This document shows, in pieces, positions 25,332-49,261 of a stretch of DNA of 64,000 bases. Source of the DNA: Hymenopus coronatus (taxonomy: Eukaryota > Arthropoda > Insecta > Mantodea > Hymenopodidae); assembly GCA_030762935.1 (NCBI GenBank), contig CM060900.1:401439632-401503631 (forward strand). Direction: 5' to 3'. Below the pieces are notes generated by a model. It was given only the letters and a program-made list of their open reading frames with translations, searched no databases and was not told the origin of the DNA. Numbering within the stretch: position 1 is the stretch's first letter; the number at the start of each line of letters is the position of its first letter. The translations under genes were made by a program, and so were the position numbers.

Positions 25332-26195
25332 GAGAAATAATATAAATAATATTGTAAATGCAACAGAAATGTTCTTTCCATTTTACTTCTCGTTAAAGCT
25401 ATGCTTGAAAACGTTTCTTTTCTATGGAGAAAATAAGAAATAAACTTTCCGATTGTTACTGGGGGACTACTAAGAATAGCAGTTATCACTCTTTCAAAAT
25501 AAAGACAGCAACAGAAGACATTCGAATATCGCCGCACGGTACTTAGGTAACACATAATCCTTCAGAAATGCCAGATGGCAGTACTGGGACAATGGCATAA
25601 TCGGAGGGGCTTGTTGCTTCGAATTTGTTTGTCAATTTAATCCCGAGATGTATATATTTCTAATATTGTAGTTCCGCCCCCCAAATTATTTAAAATCATG
25701 TAAAGGAAGGAAAAGTTTGTAGGTGCTACCCCCTCAGCTAATGCAGCCTAAACAGATAACGTGCCAACTGACAAGTGTGTGACCAGGACTTTTCGGCTTT
25801 TAGCGGAGGATATTCGTTATTTAGGCAAATCATAATCACCAGAGAAACTTTTAATGATTGTGAAAACAAATTTTCGGTAGATTTGCTTAATTGCCTGCTT
25901 ATAGATTTTCATGCAGTGTACGCTTTCGTCAAAACGTTTCTTCCAAAACTTTTCTGTATAGTGTTTAAAGCCCGCTTTCTTTACATAGATACCAAAGGCG
26001 ATGTCACTGATGATGGAATGGAGATGGAGCGACGGTGGAATGCGATGTTGGGGGAAAGCTGAAACCCAGGAGAAAAAATAAACTTGCGCCACTTTGTCCA
26101 CCACAAATCCCACATGAGGTCACCTGGGATCGAACCCGGGTCACCTTTAAGAGAGGCAAGTAGTCTGAACATTCGGCCACGGTGAGGCCTTTTCA

Positions 26196-26263
<68 letters not shown>

Positions 26264-26638
26264 TAATGATAATAATATAGAAATAATATAAATAATAATG
26301 TAAATGCAACAAAAATTCAGTAGATTTGCTTAATTGCCTGATAATAGACTTTCATGGAGTGTACGCTTTCGTCAAAACGTTTCTTCGAAATTTTTTCTGT
26401 ATAGTGTTTGAAGCCCGCTTTCATTACATAGACACCTAAGGCGATGTCACTGATGATGGAATGGAGATGGAGCGACGGTGGAATGCGATGTTGGGGGAAA
26501 TCTGAAACCCAGGAGAAAAAATAACCTTGCGCCGCTTTGTCCACCACAAATCCCACATGAGGTCGCCTGGGATCGAACCCATGTCACCTTTACGAGAGGC
26601 GAGTAGTCTGACCACTCGGCCACGGCGAGGACTTTTCA

Positions 26639-26704
<66 letters not shown>
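24315..26704 (-). repeat. Array segment with cores 19-21
   Basis: Cores lie at about 24.92, 25.82 and 26.31 kb (the last is short). The (TAA)n tract at about 24,315-24,375 is unusually broken (TAGGAATAATAA, ATATAATAAT). The unit at 24.92 kb is a hybrid: its 5' part on the + strand (GTGAAAAAAGAAATTCAG and CGAAATTTTATCTG) belongs to one monomer type. From GATACCAAAGGCG onward it belongs to another, as expected from recombination between neighbours. Confidence 0.8.
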
Positions 26705-29978
<3,274 letters not shown>

Positions 29979-30000
29979 CGGCGAGGCCTTTTCAAATATT

Positions 30001-30038
<38 letters not shown>

Positions 30039-30051
30039 TAATGATAATAAT

Positions 30052-32417
<2,366 letters not shown>

Positions 32418-32418
<1 letters not shown>

Positions 32419-33286
32419 GAGAAATAATATAAACAATATTGTAAATGCAACAGAAATTTTCTTTCCATTTTACTTCTCTTTAAAACTATGCTTGAAAACG
32501 TTTCTTTTCTATGGAGAAAATAAGAAATAAACTTTCAGAATGTTACTGGGGGACTACTAAGAATAGCAGTTATCACTCTCTCAAACAAAAGACAGCAACA
32601 GAAGACATTCGAATATCGCCGCACGGTACTTAGGTAACACATAATCCTTCAGAAATGCCAGATGGCAGTACTGGGACAATGGCATAATTGGAGGGGCTTG
32701 TTGCTTCGAATTTGTTTGTCAATTTAATCCCGAGATGTATATATTTCTAATATTGTAGTTCCGCCCCCCAAATGATTTAAAAACATGTAAAGGAACGAAA
32801 AGTTTGGAGGTGCTACCTCTCAGCTTATGCAAACCAACCGGAAACCATGCCACTCACCAATGAGTGCCCAACACTTTTAGGCTTTTAGCGGGGGATATTC
32901 ATTATTTAGGCAAATCATAATCACCAGAGGAACTTTTAATGACTGTGAAAACAAATTTTCAGTAGATTTGCAAAATTGCCTGATAATAGACTTTCATGGA
33001 GTGTACGCTTTCGTCAAAACGTTTCTTCCAAAACTTTTCTGTATAGTGTTTAAAGCCCGCTTTCATTACATAGATACCAAAGGCGATGTCACTGATGATG
33101 GAATGGAGATGGAGCGACGGTGGAATGCGATGTTGGGGGAAATCTGAAACCCAGGAGAAAAAATAACCTTGCTCCGCTTTGTCCACCACAAATCCCACAT
33201 GTGGTCGCCTGGGTTCGAGCCCGGGTCACCTTTATGAGAGGCCAGTAGTCTGACCACTCGGCCACGGCGAGGCCTTTTCAAATATT

Positions 33287-33327
<41 letters not shown>

Positions 33328-34213
33328 TAATGATAATAATATAGAAATAATATAAATAATATTTTACATGCAACACAAATGTTCTTTCCATTTATCTTCT
33401 CTTTAACACTATGCTTGAAAACGTTTCTTTTTTATGGATATAATAATAAATAAACTTTCCGAATGTTACTGGGGGACTACTAACAATAGTAGTTATCACT
33501 CTCTCAAACAAAAGACAGCAACAGCAGACATTCGAATATCGCCACACGGTACGTAACTAACACATAGTCCTTAAGAAATGCCAGATGCCAGCACTGGGAT
33601 TATGGCATATTCGGAGGGGTCTTGGTACTTATAATTTGATTATCAATTTAATCCCGAGATGTATATACTTCTAATATTGTAGTTCCGCCCCCCAAATGAT
33701 TTAAAAGCATGTAAAGGAACGAAAAGTTTGGAGGTGCTACCCCCTCAGCTTATGCAAACTATCCGGAAAACATGCCACTCAACAATGTGTGCCCACCACT
33801 TTTCGGCTTTTAGCGGAGGATATTCATTAGTTAGGCAAATCATAATCACCAGAGGAACCTTTAATAACTGTGAAAAAAAAAATTCAGTAGATTTGCTTAA
33901 TTGCCTGATAATAGACTTTCATGGAGTGTACGCTTTCGTCAAAACGTTTCTTCGAAATTTTTTCTGTATAGTGTTTGAAGCCCGCTTTCATTACATAGAC
34001 ACCTAAGGCGATGTCACTGATGATGGAATGGAGATGGAGCGACGGTGGAATGCGATGTTGGGGGAAATCTGAAACCCAGGAGAAAAAATAACCTTGCGCC
34101 GCATTGTCCACCACAAATCCCACATGAGGTCGCCTGGGATCGAACCCGTGTCACCTTTATAAGAGGCGAGTAGTCTGACCACTCGGCCAAGGCGAGGACT
34201 TTTCAAATAATAA

Positions 34214-34245
<32 letters not shown>

Positions 34246-35113
34246 GAGAAATAATATAAATAATATTGTAAATGCAACAGAAATGTTCTTTCCATTTTAC
34301 TTCTCGTTAAAGCTATGCTTGAAAACGTTTCTTTTCTATGGAGAAAATAAGAAATAAACTTTCCGATTGTTACTGGGGGACTACTAAGAATAGCAGTTAT
34401 CACTCTTTCAAAATAAAGACAGCAACAGAAGACATTCGAATATCGCCGCACGGTACTTAGGTAACACATAATCCTTCAGAAATGCCAGATGCCAGTACTG
34501 GGACAATGGCATAATCGGAGGGGCTTGTTGCTTCGAATTTGTTTGTCAATTTAATCCCGAGATGTATATATTTCTAATATTGTAGTTCCGCCCCCAAATG
34601 ATTTAAAAACATGTAAAGGAACGAAAAGTTTGGAGGTGCTACCCTCTCAGCTTATGCAAACCAACCGGATAACATGCCACTCACCAATGAGTGCCCACCA
34701 CTTTTAGGCTTTTAGCGGGGGATATTCATTATTTAGGCAAATCATAATCACCAGAGGAACTTTTAATGACTGTGAAAACAAATTTTCAGTAGATTTGCAT
34801 AATTGCTTGATAATAGACTTTCATGGAGTGTACGCTTTCGTCAAAACGTTTCTTCCAAAACTTTTCTGTATAGTGTTAAAAGCCCGCTTTCATTACATAG
34901 ATACCAAAGGCGATGTCACTGATGATGGAATGGAGATGGAGCGACGGTGGAATGCGATGTTGGGGTAAATCTGAAACCCAGGAGAAAAAATAACCTTGCG
35001 CCGCTTTGTCCACCACAAATCCCACATGAGGTCGCCTGGGTTCGAGCCCGGGTCACCTTTATGAGAGGCGAGTAGTCTGACCACTCGGCCACGGCGAGGC
35101 CTTTTCAAATATT

Positions 35114-35163
<50 letters not shown>

Positions 35164-35580
35164 TAATAATAATAATAATAATCATCATAATAATAATAAT
35201 AACAATAATGATAATAATATAGAAATAATATAAATAATAATGTAAATGCAACAAAAATTCAGTAGATTTGCTTAATTGCCTGATAATAGACTTTCATGGA
35301 GTGTACGCTTTCGTCAAAACATTTCTTCGAAATTTTTTCTGTATAGTGTTTGAAGCCCGCTTTCATTACATAGACACCTAAGGCGATGTCACTGATGATG
35401 GAATTGAGATGGAGCGACGGTGGAATGCGATGTTGGGGGAAATCTGAAACCCAGGAGAAAAAATAACCTTGCACCGCATTGTCCACCACAAATCCCACAT
35501 GAGGTCGCCTGGGATCGAACCCGTGTCACCTTTATAAGAGGCGAGTAGTCTGACCACTCGGCCAAGGCGAGGACTTTTCA

Positions 35581-35611
<31 letters not shown>

Positions 35612-36480
35612 GAGAAATAATATAAATAATATTGTAAATGCAACAGAAATGTTCTTTCCATTTTACTTCTCGTTAAAGCTATGCTTGAAAACGTTTCTTT
35701 TCTATGGAGAAAATAAGAAATAAACTTTCCGATTGTTACTGGGGGACTACTAAGAATAGCAGTTATCACTCTTTCAAAATAAAGACAGCAACAGAAGACA
35801 TTCGAATATCGCCGCACGGTACTTAGGTAACACATAATCCTTCAGAAATGCCAGATGCCAGTACTGGGACAATGGCATAATCGGAGGGGCTTGTTGCTTC
35901 GAATTTGTTTGTCAATTTAATCCCGAGATGTATATATTTCTAATATTGTAGTTCCGCCCCCCAAATGATTTAAAAACATGTAAAGGAACGAAAAGTTTGG
36001 AGGTGCTACCCTCTCAGCTTATGCAATCCAACCGGAAAACATGCCACTCACCAATGAGTGCCCACCACTTTTAGGCTTTTAGCGGGGGATATTCATTATT
36101 TAGGCAAATCATAATCACCAGAGGAACTTTTAATGACTGTGAAAACAAATTTTCAGTAGATTTGCATAATTGCTTGATAATAGACTTTCATGGAGTGTAC
36201 GCTTTCGTCAAAACGTTTCTTCCAAAACTTTTCTGTATAGTGTTAAAAGCCCGCTTTCATTACATAGATACCAAAGGCGATGTCACTGATGATGGAATGG
36301 AGATGGAGCGACGGTGGAATGCGATGTTGGGGTAAATCTGAAACCCAGGAGAAAAAATAACCTTGCGCCGCTTTGTCCACCATAAATCCCACATGAGGTC
36401 GCCTGGGTTCGAGCCCGGGTCACCTTTATGAGAGGCGAGTAGTCTGACCACTCGGCCACGGCGAGGCCTTTTCAAATATT

Positions 36481-36534
<54 letters not shown>

Positions 36535-36956
36535 CATAATAATAATAATAATAATAATAACAATAATGATAATAATATAGAAATAATATATTTAATAATG
36601 TAAATGCAACAAAAATTCAGTAGATTTGCTTAATTGCCTGATAATAGACTTTCATGGAGTGTACGCTTTCGTCAAAACGTTTCTTCGAAATTTTTTCTGT
36701 ATAGTGTTTGAAGCCCGCTTTCATTACATAGACACCTAAGGCGATGTCACTGATAATGGAATGGAGATGGAGCGACGGTGGAATGCGATGTTGGAGGAAA
36801 TCTGAAACCCAGGAGAAAAAATAAACTTGCGCCGCTTTGTCCACCACAAATCCCACATGAGGTCGCCTGGGATCGAACCCATGTCACCTTTACGAGAGGC
36901 GAGTAGTCTGACCACTCGGCCACGGCGAGGATTTTTCAAATAATAATAATAATAAT

Positions 36957-37004
<48 letters not shown>
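32418..37004 (-). repeat. Six-monomer higher-order block, copy 1 (4,587 bp)
   Basis: Core order is 32.96, 33.88, 34.79, 35.26 (short), 36.15 and 36.62 (short) kb. The first unit is marked by ATATAAACAATATTG after its tail and TTTGCAAAATTGCC. The second has TTACATGCAACACAAATG and GCCGCATTGTCC, the third and fifth TGTTGGGGTAAATCTG, and the sixth GTTGGAGGAAATC. The same order and markers recur at 37,005 and 57,153. A private CCTTGCTCCGCTTTG variant in the first unit is shared with the next block and with the block at 57 kb. Confidence 0.88.
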
Positions 37005-37005
<1 letters not shown>

Positions 37006-37874
37006 GAGAAATAATATAAACAATATTGTAAATGCAACAGAAATTTTCTTTCCATTTTACTTCTCTTTAAAACTATGCTTGAAAACGTTTCTTTTCTATG
37101 GAGAAAATAAGAAATAAACTTTCAGAATGTTACTGGGGGACTACTAAGAATAGCAGTTATCACTCTCTCAAACAAAAGACAGCAACAGAAGACATTCGAA
37201 TATCGCCGCACGGTACTTAGGTAACACATAATCCTTCAGAAATGCCAGATGGCAGTACTGGGACAATGGCATAATTGGAGGGGCTTGTTGCTTCGAATTT
37301 GTTTGTCAATTTAATCCCGAGATGTATATATTTCTAATATTGTAGTTCCGCCCCCCAAATGATTTAAAAACATGTAAAGGAACGAAAAGTTTGGAGGTGC
37401 TACCTCTCAGCTTATGCAAACCAACCGGAAACCATGCCACTCACCAATGAGTGCCCACCACTTTTAGGCTTTTAGCGGGGGATATTCATTATTTAGGCAA
37501 ATCATAATCACCAGAGGAACTTTTAATGACTGTGAAAACAAATTTTCAGTAGATTTGCAAAATTGCCTGATAATAGACTTTCATGGAGTGTACGCTTTCG
37601 TCAAAACGTTTCTTCCAAAACTTTTCTGTATAGTGTTTAAAGCCCGCTTTCATTACATAGATACCAAAGGCGATGTCACTGATGATGGAATGGAGATGGA
37701 GCGACGGTGGAATGCGATGTTGGGGGAAATCTGAAACCCAGGAGAAAAAATAACCTTGCTCCGCTTTGTCCACCACAAATCCCACATGAGGTCGCCTGGG
37801 TTCGAGCCCGGGTCACCTTTATGAGAGGCCAGTAGTCTGACCACTCGGCCACGGCGAGGCCTTTTCAAATATTC

Positions 37875-37905
<31 letters not shown>

Positions 37906-38784
37906 TAATGATAATAATATAGAAATAATATAAATAATATTTTACATGCAACACAAATGTTCTTTCCATTTATCTTCTCTTTAACACTATGCTTGAAAAC
38001 GTTTCTTTTTTATGGATATAATAATAAATAAACTTTCCGAATGTTACTGGGGGACTACTAACAATAGTAGTTATCACTCTCTCAAACAAAAGACAGCAAC
38101 AGCAGACATTCGAATATCGCCACACGGTACGTAACTAACACATAGTCCTTAAGAAATGCCAGATGCCAGCACTGGGATTATGGCATATTCGGAGGGGTCT
38201 TGGTACTTATAATTTGATTATCAATTTAATCCCGAGATGTATATACTTCTAATATTGTAGTTCCGCCCCCCAAATGATTTAAAAGCATGTAAAGGAACGA
38301 AAAGTTTGGAGGTGCTACCCCCTCAGCTTATGCAAACTATCCGGAAAACATGCCACTCACCAATGTGTGCCCACCACTTTTCGGCTTTTAGCGGAGGATA
38401 TTCATTAGTTAGGCAAATCATAATCACCAGAGGAACCTTTAATAACTGTGAAAAAAAAAAATTCAGTAGATTTGCTTAATTGCCTGATAATAGACTTTCA
38501 TGGAGTGTACGCTTTCGTCAAAACGTTTCTTCGAAATTTTTTCTGTATAGTGTTTGAAGCCCGCTTTCATTACATAGACACCTAAGGCGATGTCACTGAT
38601 GATGGAATGGAGATGGAGCGACGGTGGAATGCGATGTTGGGGGAAATCTGAAACCCAGGAGAAAAAATAACCTTGCGCCGCATTGTCCACCACAAATCCC
38701 ACATGAGGTCGCCTGGGATCGAACCCGTGTCACCTTTATAAGAGGCGAGTAGTCTGACCACTCGGCCAAGGCGAGGACTTTTCA

Positions 38785-38866
<82 letters not shown>

Positions 38867-39734
38867 GAGAAATAATATAAATAATATTGTAAATGCAACA
38901 GAAATGTTCTTTCCATTTTACTTCTCGTTAAACTATGCTTGAAAACGTTTCTTTTCTATGGAGAAAATAAGAAATAAACTTTCCGATTGTTACTGGGGGA
39001 CTACTAAGAATAGCAGTTATCACTCTTTCAAAATAAAGACAGCAACAGAAGACATTCGAATATCGCCGCACGGTACTTAGGTAACACATAATCCTTCAGA
39101 AATGCCAGATGCCAGTACTGGGACAATGGCATAATCGGAGGGGCTTGTTGCTTCGAATTTGTTTGTCAATTTAATCCCGAGATGTATATATTTCTAATAT
39201 TGTAGTTCCGCCCCCCAAATGATTTAAAAACATGTAAAGGAACGAAAAGTTTGGAGGTGCTACCCTCTCAGCTTATGCAAACCAACCGGATAACATGCCA
39301 CTCACCAATGAGTGCCCACCACTTTTAGGCTTTTAGCGGGGGATATTCATTATTTAGGCAAATCATAATCACCAGAGGAACTTTTAATGACTGTGAAAAC
39401 AAATTTTCAGTAGATTTGCATAATTGCTTGATAATAGACTTTCATGGAGTGTACGCTTTCGTCAAAACGTTTCTTCCAAAACTTTTCTGTATAGTGTTAA
39501 AAGCCCGCTTTCATTACATAGATACCAAAGGCGATGTCACTGATGATGGAATGGAGATGGAGCGACGGTGGAATGCGATGTTGGGGTAAATCTGAAACCC
39601 AGGAGAAAAAATAGCCTTGCGCCGCTTTGTCCACCACAAATCCCACATGAGGTCGCCTGGGTTCGAGCCCGGGTCACCTTTATGAGAGGCGAGTAGTCTG
39701 ACCACTCGGCCACGGCGAGGCCTTTTCAAATATT

Positions 39735-39802
<68 letters not shown>

Positions 39803-40219
39803 TGATAATAATAATAATAATCATCATAATAATAATAATAACAATAATGATAATAATATAGAAATAATATAAATAATAATGTAAATGCAACAAAAATTCA
39901 GTAGATTTGCTTAATTGCCTGATAATAGACTTTCATGGAGTGTACGCTTTCGTCAAAACATTTCTTCGAAATTTTTTCTGTATAGTGTTTGAAGCCCGCT
40001 TTCATTACATAGACACCTAAGGCGATGTCACTGATGATGGAATGGAGATGGAGCGACGGTGGAATGCGATGTTGGGGGAAATCTGAAACCCAGGAGAAAA
40101 AATAACCTTGCGCCGCATTGTCCACCACAAATCCCACATGAGGTCGCCTGGGATCGAACCCGTGTCACCTTTATAAGAGGCGAGTAGTCTGACCACTCGG
40201 CCAAGGCGAGGACTTTTCA

Positions 40220-40286
<67 letters not shown>

Positions 40287-41155
40287 GAGAAATAATATAA
40301 ATAATATTGTAAATGCAACAGAAATGTTCTTTCCATTTTACTTCTCGTTAAAGCTATGCTTGAAAACGTTTCTTTTCTATGGAGAAAATAAGAAATAAAC
40401 TTTCCGATTGTTACTGGGGGACTACTAAGAATAGCAGTTATCACTCTTTCAAAATAAAGACAGCAACAGAAGACATTCGAATATCGCCGCACGGTACTTA
40501 GGTAACACATAATCCTTCAGAAATGCCAGATGCCAGTACTGGGACAATGGCATAATCGGAGGGGCTTGTTGCTTCGAATTTGTTTGTCAATTTAATCCCG
40601 AGATGTATATATTTCTAATATTGTAGTTCCGCCCCCCAAATGATTTAAAAACATGTAAAGGAACGAAAAGTTTGGAGGTGCTACCCTCTCAGCTTACGCA
40701 AACCAACCGGATAACATGCCACTCACCAATGAGTGCCCACCACTTTTAGGCTTTTAGCGGGGGATATTCATTATTTAGGCAAATCATAATCACCAGAGGA
40801 ACTTTTAATGACTGTGAAAACAAATTTTCAGTAGATTTGCATAATTGCTTGATAATAGACTTTCATGGAGTGTACGCTTTCGTCAAAACGTTTCTTCCAA
40901 AACTTTTCTGAATAGTGTTAAAAGCCCGCTTTCATTACATAGATACCAAAGGCGATGTCACTGATGATGGAATGGAGATGGAGCGACGGTGGAATGCGAT
41001 GTTGGGGTAAATCTGAAACCCAGGAGAAAAAATAACCTTGCGCCGCTTTGTCCACCACAAATCCCACATGAGGTCGCCTGGGTTCGAGCCCGGGTCACCT
41101 TTATGAGAGGCGAGTAGTCTGACCACTCGGCCACGGCGAGGCCTTTTCAAATATT

Positions 41156-41223
<68 letters not shown>

Positions 41224-41688
41224 TAATAATAATAATAATAATGATAATAATCATAATAATAATAATAACAATAATGATAATAATATAGAAATAATATAAA
41301 TAATAATGTAAATGCAACAAAAATTCAGTAGATTTGCTTAATTGCCTGATAATAGACTTTCATGGAGTGTACGCTTTCGTCAAAACATTTCTTCGAAATT
41401 TTTTCTGTATAGTGTTTGAAGCCCGCTTTCATTACATAGACACCTAAGGCGATGTCACTGATGATGGAATGGAGATGGAGCGACGGTGGAATGCGATGTT
41501 GGATTAAATCTGAAACCCAGGAGAAAAAATAAACTTGCGCCGCTTTGTCCACCACAAATCCCACATGAGGTCGCCTGGGATCGAACCCATGTCACCTTTA
41601 CGAGAGGCGAGTAGTCTGACCACTCGGCCACGGCGAGGACTTTTCAAATAATAATAATAATAATATTAATAATAATAATAATAATAAT
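37005..41688 (-). repeat. Six-monomer higher-order block, copy 2 (4,684 bp)
   Basis: Core order is 37.55, 38.46, 39.41, 39.90 (short), 40.83 and 41.33 (short) kb, with the same unit markers as the preceding block. Length differs from copy 1 mainly through the (TAA)n tracts. The last short unit reads GTTGGATTAAATC, one step away from the GTTGGAGGAAATC of the other blocks. Confidence 0.88.
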
Positions 41689-45479
<3,791 letters not shown>

Positions 45480-45480
<1 letters not shown>

Positions 45481-46348
45481 GAGAAATAATATAAATAATA
45501 TTGTAAATGCAACAGAAATTTTCTTTCCATTTTACTTCTCTTTAAAACTATGCTTGAAAACGTTTCTTTTCTATGGAGAAAATAAGAAATAAACTTTCAG
45601 AATGTTACTGGGGGACTACTAAGAATAGCAGTTATCACTCTCTCAAACAAAAGACAGCAACAAAAGACATTCGAATATCGCCGCACGGTACTTAGGTAAC
45701 ACATAATCCTTCAGAAATGCCAGATGGCAGTACTGGGACAATGGCATAATCGGAGGGGCTTGTTGCTTCGAATTTGTTTGTCAATTTAATCCCGAGATGT
45801 ATATATTTCTAATATTGTAGTTCCGCCCCCCAAATGATTTAAAAACATGTAAAGGAACGAAAAGTTTGGAGGTGCTACCTCTCAGCTTATGCAAACCAAC
45901 CGGAAACCATGCCACTCACCAATGAGTGCCCACCACTTTTAGGCTTTTAGCGGGGGATATTCATTATTTAGGCAAATCATAATCACCAGAGGAACTTTTA
46001 ATGACTGTGAAAACAAATTTTCAGTAGATTTGCAAAATTGCCTGATAATAGACTTTCATGGATTGTACGCTTTCGTCAAAACGTTTCTTCCAAAACTTTT
46101 CTGTATAGTGTTTAAAGCCCGCTTTCATTACATAGATACCAAAGGCGATGTCACTGATGATGGAATGGAGATGGAGCGACGGTGGAATGCGATGTTGGGG
46201 GAAATCTGAAACCCAGGAGAAAAAATAACCTTGCGCCGCTTTGTCCACCACAAATCCCACATGAGGTCGCCTGGGTTCGAGCCCGGGTCACCTTTATGAG
46301 AGGCGAGTAGTCTGACCACTCGGCCACGGCGAGGCCTTTTCAAATATT

Positions 46349-46406
<58 letters not shown>

Positions 46407-47317
46407 GTAATAATAATAATAATAATAATAACAATAATGATAATAATATAGAAATAATATAAATAATATTTTACATGCAACACAAATGTTCTTTCCATTT
46501 ATCTTCTCTTTAACACTATGCTTGAAAACGTTTCTTTTTTATGGATATATAATAAATAAACTTTCCGAATGTTACTGGGGGACTACTAACAATAGTAGTT
46601 ATCACTCTCTCAAACAAAAGACAGCAACAGCAGACATTCGAATATCGCCACACGGTACGTAACTAACACATAGTCCTTAAGAAATGCCAGATGCCAGCAC
46701 TGGGATTATGGCATATTCGGAGGGGTCTTGGTACTTATAATTTGATTATCAATTTAATCCCGAGATGTACATATTTCTAATATTGTAGTTCCGCCCCCCA
46801 AATGATTTAAAAGCATGTAAAGGAACGAAAAGTTTGGAGGTGCTACCCCCTCAGCTTATGCAAACTATCCGGAAAACATGCCACTCACCAATGTGTGCCC
46901 ACCACTTTTCGGCTTTTAGCGGAGGATATTCATTAGTTAGGCAAATCATAATCACCAGAGGAACCTTTAATAACTGTGAAAAAAAAAATTCAGTAGATTT
47001 GCTTAATTGCCTGATAATAGACTTTCATGGAGTGTACGCTTTCGTCAAAACGTTTCTTCGAAATTTCTTCTGTATAGTGTTTGAAGCCCGCTTTCATTAC
47101 ATAGACACCTAAGGCGATGTCACTGATGATGGAATGGAGATGGAGCGACGGTGGAATGCGATGTTGGGGGAAATCTGAAACCCAGGAGAAAAAATAACCT
47201 TGCGCCGCATTGTCCACCACAAATCCCACATGAGGTCGCCTGGGTTCGAGCCCGGGTCACCTTTATGAGAGGCGAGTAGTCTGACCACTCGGCCACGGCG
47301 AGGCCTTTTCAAATATT

Positions 47318-47411
<94 letters not shown>

Positions 47412-47820
47412 TTAATAATAATAATAATCATAATAATAATAACAATAATGTTAATAATATAGAAATAATATAAATAATAATGTAAATTCAACAAAAATTC
47501 AGTAGATTTACTTAATTGCCTGATAATAGACTTTCATGGAGTGTACGCTTTCGTCAAAACGTTTCTTCGAAATTTTTTCTGTATAGTGTTTGAAGCCCGC
47601 TTTCATTACATAGACACCTAAGGCGATGTCACTGATGATGGAATGGAGATGGAGCGACGGTGGAATGCGATGTTGGGGGAAATCTGAAACCCAGGAGAAA
47701 AAATAACCTTGCGCCGCTTTGTCCACCACAAATCCCACATGAGGTCGCCTGGGATCGAACCCGTGTCACCTTTACGAGAGGCGAGTAGTCTGACCACTCG
47801 GCCACGGCGAGGACTTTTCA

Positions 47821-47887
<67 letters not shown>

Positions 47888-48734
47888 GAGAAATAATATA
47901 AATAATATTGTAAATGCAACAGAAATGTTCTTTCCATTTTACTTCTCTTTAAAACTATGCCCCAAAACGTTTCTTTTTTATGGAGAAAATAAGAAATAAA
48001 CTTTCCGAATGTTACTGGGGGACTACTAAGAATAGCAGCTATCACTCTCTCAAACAAAAGACAGCAACAGAAGACATTCGAATATCGCCGCACGGTACTT
48101 AGGTAACACATAATCCTTCAGAAATGCCAGATGGCAGTACTGGAACAATGGCATAATCGGAGGGGCTTGTTACTTCGAATTTGTTTGTCAATTTAATCCC
48201 GAGATGTATATATTTCTAATATTGTAGTTCCGCCCCCCAAATGATTTAAAAACATGTAAAGGAACGAAAAGTTTGGAGGTGCTACCCTCTCAGCTTATGC
48301 AAACCAACCGGAAAACATGCCACTCACCAATGTGTGCCCACCACTTTTAGGCTTTTAGCGGGGGATATTCATTATTTAGGCAAATCATAATCACCAGAGG
48401 AACTTTTAATGACTGTAAAAACAAATTTTCAGTAGATTTGCATAATTGCTTGATAATAGACTTTCATGGAGTGTACGCTTTCGTCAAAACGTTTCTTCCA
48501 AAACTTTTCAGTATAGTGTTTAAAGCCCGCTTTCATTACATAGATACCAAAGGCGATGTCACTGATGATGGAATGGAGATGGAGCGACGGTGGAATGCGA
48601 TGTTGGGGGAAATCTGAAACCCAGGAGAAAAAATAACCTTGCGCCGCTTTGTCCACCACAAATCCCACATGAGGTCGCCTGGGTTCGAGCCCGGGTCACC
48701 TTTATGAGAGGCGAGTAGTCTGACCACTCGGCCA
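45480..48734 (-). repeat. Segment Y (copy 2)
   Basis: Cores lie at about 46.02, 46.99, 47.50 (short) and 48.43 kb, and the segment carries every private variant listed for 26,705-29,978, including ATGCCCCAAAACG at 47,957-47,966. Offset to copy 1 is about 18.77 kb in the same orientation. Small new differences (GGATTGTACGC in the first unit, GACTGTAAAAAC in the last) arose after the duplication. Confidence 0.88.
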
Positions 48735-48750
48735 AGGCGAGGACTTTTCA

Positions 48751-48814
<64 letters not shown>

Positions 48815-49261
48815 GAGAAATAATATAAATAATATTGTAAATGCAACAGAAATGTTCTTTCCATTTTACTTCTCTTTAAAACTATGCTTGAAATCGTTTC
48901 TTTTCTATGGAGAAAATAAGAAATAAACTTTCCGTATTTTACTGGGGGACTACTAAGAATAGCAGTTATCACTCTCTCAAACAAAAGACAGCAACAGAAG
49001 ACATTCGAATTTCGCCGCACGGTACGTAGGTAACACATAATCCTTCAGAAATGCCAGATGGCAGCACTGGGACAATGGCATAATCGGAGGGGCTTGTTGC
49101 TACGAATTAGTTTGTCAATTTAATCCCGAGATGTATATATTTCTAATATTGTAGTTCCGCCCCCCAAATGATTTAAAAACATGTAAAGGAACGAAAAGTT
49201 TGGAGGTGCTACCCCCTCAGCTTAGGCAAACCAACCGGAAAACATGCCACTCACCAATGTG
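48735..49261 (-). repeat. Body of monomer 50, resembling 12.9-13.3 kb
   Basis: After a (TAA)n tract the monomer body has TTGAAATCGTTTC, CCGTATTTTACTGG and GCTACGAATTAGTTTG. These are otherwise seen together only in the body at 12.9-13.3 kb. It therefore pairs with the left part of the array and not with its immediate neighbours. Confidence 0.8.
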